Below the pieces are notes generated by a model. The model saw nothing but the letters and a program-made list of their open reading frames with translations, did no database searches and was not told the origin of the DNA. A stretch of DNA of 38,671 nucleotides. Source: Opitutales bacterium. GTDB lineage: Bacteria > Verrucomicrobiota > Verrucomicrobiia > Opitutales > JABSRG01. The stretch is from the NCBI GenBank assembly GCA_013215165.1, contig JABSRG010000033.1:1-38671 (forward strand). The letters are read 5' to 3'. Below are positions 1-7,943 of this stretch, one piece after another. The translations under genes and the position numbers were made by a program. Within the stretch, counting starts at the first letter, position 1; every line of letters starts with the position of its first letter.

Positions 1-843
1 ATAGACACGATCAACCGCTACAGCCCATCAATACTCAGGTTTGATCTCCGCCATCAGGTCTTATGGGATGGCTGTGACTTTAATTTTGAACCTAATCCTG
101 CATTTGCAGATGAGTTCAAGCCGGGAGCATGGCGCCTTTGGATAGACCGACTGGCTGATGGAGACTTTAATGATAAGCCCTTTCTCCTTTACACAAATTT
201 GGACGTAAGCCACGAGAGCACAATGTGGTCACTGGGGACTCCGAGTTCTGCTGCATCGAAGATTCGGCTAAGTGAACGCCACCGAATCCCACCAGAGGTA
301 CGACCCGATCCAGCTAAAGTTCATGTACCCGCTTATCTCCCTGATGACTTCGAAGTCCGCCATGAGATTGCTAGGTTTTATGAAGCCCTGGCTATCCAGG
401 ATCTCCAAGTAGGTGAAATACTTAGGGCTCTGGAAGCCTCCGGAAAGAGCGAAGACACCTATGTGATATATTTGACTGATCACGGTCGTGGGCTTCCCCG
501 CGAAAAGCGCTGGCCCTACGCAGCGGGAATTCATAACGCCCTCCTCATAAAGGGCCCTGAAATCCAACCAGGCCAGGTCAGCAAGGACCTAGTAAGCTGG
601 GTCGACCTCGCTCCCACCATCCTTTCACTCGCTGACGTCGAGGCACCTTCAGACTACGAAGGCCAGGTGTTTTTAGGATCAGAACCCTGCCCACCGCGCG
701 ACTACATTTTTGCGGGACGCGACAGGATGGATTGTATTTACGATCGTGTCCGAGTAGCTAGAGTCTCCCACCACCGCGTCTTCTCGTTGAGAAAATCTAA
801 AACTGTCGACACGCCCCAGTGTTTGAATAGTCCGAAGAGATAG
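1..843 (+). pseudogene. Sulfatase (family S1), 3'-truncated remnant; 5' end outside window
   Basis: The frame is open from the first base, so the gene begins upstream of the window and the N-terminal half with the catalytic formylglycine motif is not visible. What is seen matches the middle and late part of type I sulfatases: a tract like PFLLYTNLDVSHEST, a helix ending QDLQVGEILRALEASG, the metal-site segment YLTDHGRGLPREKRWPYAAG, and SWVDLAPTILSLADVEAP. Family members normally continue for over 100 residues after the RMDCIYDRVRVAR segment with a C-terminal subdomain. Here the homology stops at about base 760, and the last 25-30 codons are an antisense reading of the crtY gene on the other strand. 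I therefore call it a truncated gene. Sulfatases desulfate sulfated polysaccharides or glycoconjugates; the substrate cannot be told. Confidence 0.8.
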
Positions 844-1829
844 TCTGACATGAGGAAATTTGTGCTCATTAGACGCAGTAAAGTCGCGTCACAAATCAGC
901 CAAAAACCGCTCCGCTTCTCTGGACCATCGTTGGATGCGATCAGCTTTTCTACAGATTCTTGTATTCTGAGAAACGCATAGCCCGTCGAAGCTTTTACCG
1001 CGCCTGCGGGTGTCCCTAGATAGGAAAGAGCCCCCTTAGCTTTATTGTGTAATCCCGGCAGAACAGACATAGGTATCCGCCCCAATTCCCGATGCTGAAT
1101 GCGATAGCTGACTCCTTCATATCGATCCGAAAGATAGCAGCTCAAACCCTTCGCATAGTGCTCCTCCTGCCATAACGATGCCCCAATCACGGTAAATTCG
1201 ATGAGTGCCCGATTAGGCGCAAGTGGTAGCACATAGACAAATTGCACTTCTCCGTATTCAGTAGGGAGAAAATCCATCAGAGTTGCCGAATCCACGTCAA
1301 AACAGGCCGCGTCCGTCTCGACCTCCCACCCAAGAAAATGCTGCCATCGAGCACGGGGATCCTCCTGAACAATTTGCTCAGCATCGGCAAAAGTCTGAAC
1401 AATTCGTTTCCCCCGGAATTCTTTTCCATTCTCTAGGGTAAGATTTCCTGATGGCTGGGCAGGAATGACACCTGCCTGAATAAAGTCTATCCGATCGTCC
1501 CAAGCAATCTGCTCTCAATAATAGGCGTAAAACGCATCGCTGCGAATCATGCAATAATCGCGACCTTTTAAATGCGTCTCTACCGTTTGGTTATGCTTGA
1601 GCACCGATGCACGCTTCCAACGCTTAGAGATTAGCCCGTCAAACGCGTGTTGGCTTCCGTCACGAAAGCACCATGTTCGATCATATTCCCTACGCCTTTC
1701 CGGATCGATCAACAAGATACGTTCGTCTGGGCCACGAGTCTCCAAAAGACGGACAGCTAAACTCAAACCCGCAAGACCTGCACCACAGATCACCCAGTCC
1801 CGGTCCACGGCCTGAGTTGAAAACTTCAT
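738..1829 (-). pseudogene. crtY: Lycopene beta-cyclase CrtY, interrupted by an in-frame TGA and clipped at its 3' end
   Basis: Lycopene cyclase forms beta-ionone rings on acyclic carotenes with a bound flavin. The N-terminal part carries a Rossmann motif (VICGAGLAGLSLAVRL, around residues 13-28) and RTWCF; the later part has MDFLPTEYGEVQFVYVLPL and ALIEFTVI, typical of bacterial CrtY. The ATG at 1829 overlaps the stop of cruF (TAATG). At 1515-1517 a TGA interrupts the frame just after SDAFYAYY; translation beyond it continues in the same frame (EQIAWDDRIDFIQAG...) without further stops to 738, so only this single codon breaks the gene. The C-terminus ends a few residues after FLNEKTRWWET, shorter than the usual 380-390 residues, because it runs into the sulfatase remnant. 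Non-functional or a sequencing error at the TGA; truncation is a separate lesion. Confidence 0.85.
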
Positions 1830-2476
1830 TACAATGCTCCCTTGGGCAAAAACAAAAACAGGGGTATAAAAAAGAGCCACTGTACGACAAAAAACCCTTT
1901 CACAACCCAGTCTTTTTCTAACTCACGGGAGCTGAAAAATTCTAAGATCAGGCCAAACAAGAAGCCTAAGACCCACCAGGCAATATAGTTCTGGAGAGGC
2001 ACATCGCCGCCAGCCCATGACCAGAAATCCAGCTCGATAGCGACAGGTTCGATAAAAAAATCCAACGCTACCATCAAGGTCGCGCCTAATGCACATCTCC
2101 TAATTTTTCCTATCTTCAGCGGCCTCAACCAGGCCAACACTCCCCAGACCAGCAATGCCCAGTTAATCCCAATCACCCAAGGCACTCCGGCAATCTTCCA
2201 GCCTAATGTCGCTCCATAGCTGTAGTCTCCGAACACTAGACCCGTCGCCACACCTGCGATTTCTGCGAGAATACCCAAGACGCCCACCAGGAGCAAAAGA
2301 CCGTTATCGCGCACCGATAAGCGACTTTGGCAAAATACGACCACAAATAAGCAAAGTAGCAAATTTCCAGGCGTCACCCACTCGAACCAGTCCCGAAGAG
2401 GCGTGAAAAAGCCAATGGCACCCACCAGATGAAACACCACGAGGATATAGATGCCTAACCAAGTTTTTTTACTCAT
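1829..2476 (-). CDS. cruF: Carotenoid biosynthesis membrane protein, CruF-like 1,2-hydratase
   Basis: The 215-residue protein is almost entirely hydrophobic, with about seven membrane segments, and has the layout of the CruF family (DUF422), for instance GDYSYGATLGWKIAGVPWVIG, split here by its key residues G-Y-Y-G and P-W, followed by a DFFIEPVA segment. CruF adds water across the terminal 1,2 double bond of acyclic carotene ends, giving the tertiary hydroxyl found in myxol- and saproxanthin-type pigments. Its start ATG overlaps the crtD stop and its stop overlaps the crtY start, both as TAATG, so the three genes are translationally coupled. The placement beside a CrtD-type desaturase supports the hydratase assignment. 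The specific activity is inferred from family and context. Confidence 0.8.
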   Translation of the reverse strand: MSKKTWLGIYILVVFHLVGAIGFFTPLRDWFEWVTPGNLLLCLFVVVFCQSRLSVRDNGLLLLVGVLGILAEIAGVATGLVFGDYSYGATLGWKIAGVPWVIGINWALLVWGVLAWLRPLKIGKIRRCALGATLMVALDFFIEPVAIELDFWSWAGGDVPLQNYIAWWVLGFLFGLILEFFSSRELEKDWVVKGFFVVQWLFFIPLFLFLPKGAL

Positions 2477-3966
2477 TATTTTGTTATAAAATATTTCTTT
2501 GCCGCATCTGCAGCAATTTTCGCTGATAGTAAGACCAGAGGAATGCCCCCCCCTGGATGCACACTGCCCCCGACAAAGAGCAGTCGATCAATACGGCTCG
2601 TGCGATTGGGATGGCGCAAGAAAGCAGCAAATTTGTTGTTTGAAGCAGCACCGTAAAGCGCACCACGGTAACTGTGTGTTTTCGCCTCAATCTCTGGGGG
2701 CGACAGTGTAGCTTCGGTCTCTATCAAAGATTCAACATCATCACCTAGGCGCTCAGAGAGTTTCTTCAATATAGCTTCCCGCGCCCGCGCCTTGTAGTCG
2801 TCCCAGTTCACGTTGGCATCATGAGGGGCATTGATCATGACAAACCAATTTTCCTTACCATACGGTGCGTCTGTCGCCTCGCACTTCGAGCTGATGTGGA
2901 TGTAGACCGTAGGATCGGGCGACGGAGCTTTGCTTGAGAACAAACCATCAAACTCCGCACGGTAATCGTCTGCAAAAAAGATATTATGTAGTCCTAATTT
3001 GGAAAACTCTTTTGCAATCCCCCAATAAAAAATGAGCGCCGAACTCGAACGCTCCTGAGAAAGGGTTTTTTCCGGTGCAGGCTGATTCGGCAACAGTCTC
3101 CGGTATGTGGGAACCACATCCATATTGGAAACAATCAAATCGAAAGAGTGCGACACGCCGTCAACTAACACGCCTTTAGCCGCCCTTTCTGCCACCTCAA
3201 TTTGCTCCACTGTTTTGTTGAAATGAAACTCAACTCCCATCTTCTCAGCCAATTGCTGAAGCACTCTCGGAATCGCGCGTATCCCTCCTTTCGGGAAAAA
3301 AGAACCTACACCATGCTCGAGGTGCGGGATCATCGTCAATAAGCCCGGGGCACGGTAAGGGTCCGAACCGTTGTAGGTGGCAAATCGATTGAAGAGCTGA
3401 ACGAGCTTGGGATTATTGAATGCCCGACGGTTATGGCTATCCATCGTACCAAGCAAATCGACACGAAAGATCTCTTTCGCCAATTTGAGTGTCCTCAGAT
3501 TCGTCCAAGTTGAAAATTCATTCAGTGGGTTTTCCAAAAAAACCTTCCCGAAATGCTGGTAAGCGTGTGCCGCTTCATCCAGATACTTCAGCACCCGTCC
3601 CGCGTCTTCGCCAAAAATCTCTGAAGCGGCCTGGGCAAATTGTTTAGGCTCAGCCGGTGCTTCGAAGTGCAGTCCATCGTTCCAGAAATAGCGGCAAGCA
3701 ATCGACTCTTCAGCATACTCAAATGCGGCGGGGTCCTCACCCGCGACAGCAAATAAATCATCTACGAGCTCCGGTAAGGTAAACAAGCTCGGTCCAGCAT
3801 CGAAGGTGTAACCTGCCTGCTCAAACCAGGTAGCCTTGCCCCCTGCCGAAGGACCCGACTCGAACACGGTAACGCGAAATCCCTGGGCCGCCAAACGCAC
3901 GGATGTCGCCAGTCCACCTAAGCCGGCCCCAACGATACAGGCGGTAGGTCTGGCTGTATTTTCCAT
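2476..3966 (-). CDS. crtD: Carotenoid desaturase, CrtD-like (1-hydroxycarotenoid 3,4-desaturase type) of the CrtI family
   Basis: This 496-residue flavoprotein has the N-terminal dinucleotide motif CIVGAGLGGLA (residues 10-20), GGKATWF, and the C-terminal FAD-binding signature LLFVGGSVHPGGGIPLVLLS. The segment FDAGPSLFTLPELVDDLF resembles the CrtD branch of Bacteroidota and relatives more than classical phytoene desaturase CrtI, which has FDMGPSW at this place. CrtD adds a 3,4 double bond to 1-hydroxylated ends, which fits the coupled cruF downstream. I place the start at 3966 (MENTARPT); an ATG two codons earlier at 3972 is equally possible, and the longer extension to 4002 has no homologous look. 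It is the first gene of the crtD-cruF-crtY operon. Phytoene desaturase or CrtI-like activity remains an alternative. Confidence 0.8.
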   Translation of the reverse strand: MENTARPTACIVGAGLGGLATSVRLAAQGFRVTVFESGPSAGGKATWFEQAGYTFDAGPSLFTLPELVDDLFAVAGEDPAAFEYAEESIACRYFWNDGLHFEAPAEPKQFAQAASEIFGEDAGRVLKYLDEAAHAYQHFGKVFLENPLNEFSTWTNLRTLKLAKEIFRVDLLGTMDSHNRRAFNNPKLVQLFNRFATYNGSDPYRAPGLLTMIPHLEHGVGSFFPKGGIRAIPRVLQQLAEKMGVEFHFNKTVEQIEVAERAAKGVLVDGVSHSFDLIVSNMDVVPTYRRLLPNQPAPEKTLSQERSSSALIFYWGIAKEFSKLGLHNIFFADDYRAEFDGLFSSKAPSPDPTVYIHISSKCEATDAPYGKENWFVMINAPHDANVNWDDYKARAREAILKKLSERLGDDVESLIETEATLSPPEIEAKTHSYRGALYGAASNNKFAAFLRHPNRTSRIDRLLFVGGSVHPGGGIPLVLLSAKIAADAAKKYFITK

Positions 3967-3978
3967 GAGCATGAAAAT

Positions 3979-3996
3979 ACGAGAGCAGATTCTCGT
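3979..3996 (-). promoter_or_regulatory. Hairpin directly upstream of the crtD start
   Basis: ACGAGA and TCTCGT form a perfect 6-bp stem with a 6-nt loop, ending 6 nt before the ATG at 3972 and followed by ATTTT in the direction of crtD. It could be an attenuator or a weak terminator for the upstream merC-like/asd transcript. The structure is seen; the function is a guess. Confidence 0.25.
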
Positions 3997-4055
3997 CCCC
4001 ACGCAACCCAGACTAGTGCCAATTCTTTATCGACGACCGCAAAAACGCAGCAGGC

Positions 4056-4571
4056 TCAGTCCGAACCGCACGAACAACCGAGCTTAGCAGCACCTTGCCC
4101 GTGCGCGCAGCGTGCCCGGCGGCACAACATGAAATTTCTTGTATGCGCACTCGCGAGTAAGACACCACCGAGGACGTTAAACCCCGTAATCGCATTGAAG
4201 AGGTCTCCCTCAGCAACGGCCGCACAATGAGGGCAATACCCACCCGCGGCGATTTGGGAGTGACCCCACATCTCGTAAATTGTGATGCTCACCAGACAGG
4301 CGAGCCCAAACACACCCAATAAAAACACGGCATCGTCCTTGTGCCTTCGACAGCCCATGAAGACCGCTAGACTCGTCGTAGGCACCACCAATAATAACAT
4401 CCATAAGTGAAAATTGGTGCTCACCCAAAAAGTCGTAGCGATGATGGGTAATGCCACAATCAGGAGCGGTGTCAGCAAACAGTGCACGGCACACAGCATA
4501 GACATCCCGATCGCCAGAGAATCGAGCCATCCATGGGACCTAGGGTCTATTTTATTGGTCGCTACACTCAT
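4056..4571 (-). CDS. MerC-family inner membrane protein
   Basis: The 171-residue protein has about four membrane segments and the MerC hallmark SMLCAVHCLLTPLLIV (cysteines 27 and 31) in the first segment. A second cysteine pair YCPHC (113, 116) and a Cys/His-rich tail ending in CSCGSD resemble metal-binding ends. MerC proteins carry mercuric ion across the inner membrane in mer operons, but many stand-alone relatives in aquatic bacteria lack merA or merR neighbours, as here, so a transport role for mercury or another soft metal is only inferred. I chose the ATG at 4571, 20 nt after the asd stop; upstream in-frame codons run into asd. It probably shares the asd transcript. Confidence 0.75.
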   Translation of the reverse strand: MSVATNKIDPRSHGWLDSLAIGMSMLCAVHCLLTPLLIVALPIIATTFWVSTNFHLWMLLLVVPTTSLAVFMGCRRHKDDAVFLLGVFGLACLVSITIYEMWGHSQIAAGGYCPHCAAVAEGDLFNAITGFNVLGGVLLASAHTRNFMLCRRARCAHGQGAAKLGCSCGSD

Positions 4572-4591
4572 CGGAAAAGCTTTCGAGTCAC

Positions 4592-5614
4592 TTAATTCAC
4601 CCAACCCCGTGCTACAAGTAACTCTGCAATTTGTACTGCGTTGAGCGCGGCGCCTTTCCAAATCTGGTCTCCAGAGACAAAAAGCGCCAAGCCATTATCG
4701 AGAACCAAATCCTTGCGAATACGACCGACCCCACAGGGTATACGGCGCGTATAGTTCATGGGCATCGGATAAACATTATCGGCTGGCTCATCGACCAGCT
4801 CCGCTCCTTCAAAGGCAGCCACCACCTCACGGGCTCGAGCCACACTCACAGGCTTTTCAAATTCCGCCTGAAGCGAGACCGAATGGGCCCGCATCACCGG
4901 CACACGAACGCATGTGGTCGATACGCGCAGCTCCGGCAGACTCATGATCTTCCGACTCTCTAGCGCCATCTTCATCTCTTCTTTGGTGTAACCACTGTCC
5001 TGGAAGACATCGACATGGGGAATGATGTTATCAAAAATCTGGTGCTTGAACGCATCAGGCCGAGGCAAGGGCTCACCGGCTGCCCATGCCTTTGTTTGGC
5101 TGACGAGTTCTTCCATGCCAGCTTGTCCGGCTCCGGAAACAGCTTGATAGGTAGAAGCAATCATCCGCTTCAGACCAAACTCTCGATGCAAAGGATAGAT
5201 GCCCATCAAGGCCACAATCGTAGAGCAATTGGGGTTAGCGATGAGGCCTGAGTGCTGTTCAGCCGCCTCAGGGTTGATCTCGGGGACAATGAGTGGGGCA
5301 CGCTCATCTTGGCGAAAAGCCGAGCTATTATCGATCACCACACAACCTCGCTTCGCAGCTTCCCATCCCATAGCCTTCGTCAGGCTCGAGCCGGCACTGA
5401 ATAGTGCTAAATCCAGATCATCAAAAATAGCCTCTTTGGTCTCATCCACGGTGTATTCCACGCCTTTATAGGAGATGATTTTCCCCTTAGAGCGCGCTGA
5501 TGCGAAGAGGCGAATTTCCTTGGCCGGAAAGCCTCTGTCTACTAATAATTCCAAAAGATCGCGTCCGACTGCGCCAGTCGCTCCGATGATTCCAATAGTA
5601 TACGGTTGAGCCAT
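4592..5614 (-). CDS. asd: Aspartate-semialdehyde dehydrogenase
   Basis: This enzyme reduces aspartyl phosphate to aspartate semialdehyde with NADPH, the branch point to lysine, diaminopimelate, methionine and threonine. The 340 residues start with the nucleotide-binding motif IGIIGATGAVGRDLLELL. The catalytic cysteine is C130 in ANPNCSTIVAL, the acid/base histidine is H244 in MRAHSVSLQ, and STYQAVSGAGQAGMEEL is also typical. The length is normal. The start codon overlaps that of the divergent L,D-transpeptidase gene by two bases, leaving no intergenic space, so its promoter must lie inside that neighbour. Both neighbours touch the cell wall pathway: this enzyme supplies diaminopimelate, the residue L,D-transpeptidases join. 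Confidence 0.95.
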   Translation of the reverse strand: MAQPYTIGIIGATGAVGRDLLELLVDRGFPAKEIRLFASARSKGKIISYKGVEYTVDETKEAIFDDLDLALFSAGSSLTKAMGWEAAKRGCVVIDNSSAFRQDERAPLIVPEINPEAAEQHSGLIANPNCSTIVALMGIYPLHREFGLKRMIASTYQAVSGAGQAGMEELVSQTKAWAAGEPLPRPDAFKHQIFDNIIPHVDVFQDSGYTKEEMKMALESRKIMSLPELRVSTTCVRVPVMRAHSVSLQAEFEKPVSVARAREVVAAFEGAELVDEPADNVYPMPMNYTRRIPCGVGRIRKDLVLDNGLALFVSGDQIWKGAALNAVQIAELLVARGWVN

Positions 5615-6179
5615 GAGTCTTATGAAAAAGACCGCCTTGCATAGGTGGATCGAACAGCGTTGCCAAGACCTTTCAATGCACGCTTGGCCCGATACCGTAT
5701 TAGTAGTCGAGATCGAGAAGCAGACCCTGACTCTCGTCGAAGCCGGAAAACCCGCACAAGTCTACACAGTCTCAACCTCAAAAAATCCCCCGTCCTGTGT
5801 AGAAAACTCCTTTGGCACCCCATCGGGCCTTCATGAGATTGCCGAAAAGATCGGGGCGGATGCTCCTGCGGGCACTGTTTTCGAGTCGCGCGTTCCCATT
5901 GGAAACATGTCCGACATGTCCCAAGACGAGCTCAAACCCAACCTGATCACATCGCGCATCCTCTGGTTGCGCGGGCTCGAGCCCGGAGTGAACGCCGGTC
6001 CGGGAGTGGATACCTATAACCGCTACGTATACATCCACGGCACCCAGCAAGAATACCGCATTGGCCAGCCGTTCAGCGGAGGGTGTGTCGAAATGAAAAA
6101 CGCCGATATTATGGAGCTCTTCTCAAGAGTCGGGATCGGTACATGGGTTGCTTTCGATTCAAATATCCCGCTAAGTTAA
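5613..6179 (+). CDS. L,D-transpeptidase (YkuD domain)
   Basis: The 188-residue protein is a single YkuD domain. It opens with the usual beta strand TVLVVEIEKQTLTLVEAG, then VYTVSTSKN, FGTPSGLHEIAEKIG, and the active-site region YVYIHGTQQEYRIGQPFSGG followed by CVEMKNADIMELF. The nucleophile is C158 and the conserved histidine H142. The common SHGC(I/V)R motif reads SGGCVEM here, with Gly for His and Glu for Arg, so the active site departs from canonical members. No signal peptide is obvious in the first 25 residues; an ATG three codons later is an alternative start. Family members cross-link peptidoglycan stems or attach proteins to them, but cytosolic-looking short members of unknown substrate are also common. 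The start overlaps asd. Confidence 0.85.
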   Translation: MSLMKKTALHRWIEQRCQDLSMHAWPDTVLVVEIEKQTLTLVEAGKPAQVYTVSTSKNPPSCVENSFGTPSGLHEIAEKIGADAPAGTVFESRVPIGNMSDMSQDELKPNLITSRILWLRGLEPGVNAGPGVDTYNRYVYIHGTQQEYRIGQPFSGGCVEMKNADIMELFSRVGIGTWVAFDSNIPLS

Positions 6180-6226
6180 CTCCACCCCAACTTTTAATAA
6201 ACAAACCCAACCACTGCCTCAAACCC

Positions 6227-7903
6227 ATGTCTGAAAAACCAGTCTACATTATAGGCCACAAGAATCCTGATGCCGATGCTATCTGCTCTGCCATCGCCTA
6301 CGCCTCCTTCAAACACCAGACTGGTCATCCTCGATTTCAGGCTGCTCGGTGCGGCAATTCCAACCCGCGCATCGACACCATCCTAGAGAAATTTGACGCA
6401 AGCCTGCCACCGCTGATCACCGACGTCACTCCCAAGGTGCGCGACATCATGGTGCGGGACGTCCTGAAGTGTAATCAGGATGCCACATGTGCAGAAGCAC
6501 TCGACATTATCGACGAATACGATGTGCGCTCCATCCCTGTGGTGGATGAAGACGATCGCATCCAAGGACTGGTTTCCATCTTCAGACTCGGCGAATTCTT
6601 CATTCCAAAACGTCGTGAAACCAAAACCATGCGCACCGTTTCCACGAGTATATCCGCCATCGTCCAAGCGCTCAAAGCACGTGTCATTCACACATTTGAT
6701 GATGAGACGGACGGGGACTTTTTCGTGCGAGTCGGTGCGATGGATATCTCCAGCTTCGGAGATTACCAAAAGGATGAGATTCCCGCCGACAAGAGCATCA
6801 TTGTCGTGGGAGATCGTAAAGATATTCACGAAAAATGCATTGGCCTTGGGGTGCGGTTGCTCGCTGTGACGGGAGACTTGGAAGTCGATCCTGAGATCAT
6901 AACAAAAGCAAAAGCAGCCGGTGTTAGCCTGATCATCAGCCCGTATGATTCTGCGAGCACCTCATGGATCATACGTTCGGCGACACGGCTGAACAGAATG
7001 TTGGATCGCAATTTCCAAACTTTCCGGGAAGACGACTCACTTGATTACGTAAAACGCAAAGTACAAGAAAACTTCTTTCCGTCTTACCCGGTAATCGACG
7101 ACGACAACCGGATGGTCGGTATTTTTTCTAGAACGGACTTGATCAAACAAGCTGGGGCTGAGCTCGTTTTAGTAGACCACAACGAAGCGGGCCAAGCTGT
7201 AAACGGGGTGAAGGATGCCAAGATCCTCGAGGTCATCGATCACCACCGTCTGGGCAATCTACCCACCGAACAGCCCATCATGTTTATGAACATTCCCGTG
7301 GGCTCCACGTGCACCATTGTGGCAACTCTCTTTCGACGTGAAGGCATCACGCCTTCTCCGAGTATTGCAGGTATTATGATGTCCGGCATCATCTCAGACA
7401 CTTTGAATCTCCGGGGACCCACTACGACCAAAGTGGACGGAGAAATACTCAGCTGGCTATCCGATATCGCAGGCATCAGTGCCGAAGATTTATCCGACAT
7501 GATCTTTTCATCCGGCTCCTTGATTCTGAGTCACTCGGCTGATCGTGTCGTGCGCTCAGACTGCAAGGTCTATAATGAAGGACCGATTCGCTTTTCCGTC
7601 GCCCAAGTCGAAGAGCTCGGGTTTGCGAATTTTTGGGATAAAGAAGACATACTCAGTCAAAGCCTGAGAGAGTTTCGTGAAGGCGAAGATCTCTTTTTCT
7701 CGGTTATGCTAGTAACTGACATCAATACACAGGATTCACTTCTGGTAGTATCGGGACCCGACGAGATCATCGATAACATCACCTATCCAAAGGCTAACTT
7801 TAACTCGGATCACATCTTCGAAATGCATGGCATCGTTTCACGCAAGAAGCAGGTGATCCCCTACCTCACCACATTTTTACGCAGCCTAGGTATTACAGCG
7901 TGA
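6227..7903 (+). CDS. ppaC: Manganese-dependent (family II) inorganic pyrophosphatase with CBS and DRTGG regulatory insert
   Basis: The enzyme hydrolyses pyrophosphate and so pulls biosynthetic reactions forward. At 558 residues it is the long, regulated form. The DHH catalytic part opens with YIIGHKNPDADAICSA (metal ligands H11, D15, D17), continues after the insert with LVLVDHNEAGQAV and VIDHHRLGNLP, and the C-terminal DHHA2 part ends with the substrate-binding SRKKQ. Between them lie a first CBS motif (DIMVRDVLKCNQD... to SIPVVDEDDRIQGLVS), a DRTGG-like domain, and a second CBS motif (YPVIDDDNRMVGIFSRTDL). In characterised CBS-pyrophosphatases AMP and ADP inhibit and ATP or diadenosine polyphosphates activate. 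I chose the ATG at 6227 because homology begins there; 48 in-frame upstream codons overlap the transpeptidase gene. Confidence 0.93.
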   Translation: MSEKPVYIIGHKNPDADAICSAIAYASFKHQTGHPRFQAARCGNSNPRIDTILEKFDASLPPLITDVTPKVRDIMVRDVLKCNQDATCAEALDIIDEYDVRSIPVVDEDDRIQGLVSIFRLGEFFIPKRRETKTMRTVSTSISAIVQALKARVIHTFDDETDGDFFVRVGAMDISSFGDYQKDEIPADKSIIVVGDRKDIHEKCIGLGVRLLAVTGDLEVDPEIITKAKAAGVSLIISPYDSASTSWIIRSATRLNRMLDRNFQTFREDDSLDYVKRKVQENFFPSYPVIDDDNRMVGIFSRTDLIKQAGAELVLVDHNEAGQAVNGVKDAKILEVIDHHRLGNLPTEQPIMFMNIPVGSTCTIVATLFRREGITPSPSIAGIMMSGIISDTLNLRGPTTTKVDGEILSWLSDIAGISAEDLSDMIFSSGSLILSHSADRVVRSDCKVYNEGPIRFSVAQVEELGFANFWDKEDILSQSLREFREGEDLFFSVMLVTDINTQDSLLVVSGPDEIIDNITYPKANFNSDHIFEMHGIVSRKKQVIPYLTTFLRSLGITA

Positions 7904-7943
7904 GCGTAGAAAAGGGCTGTATGTATCAACTCAATCTTCTCAA

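Noticed and set aside
1242-1436. Plus-strand frame inside crtY
   Set aside because: Antisense to the cyclase coding sequence, which carries clear family motifs.
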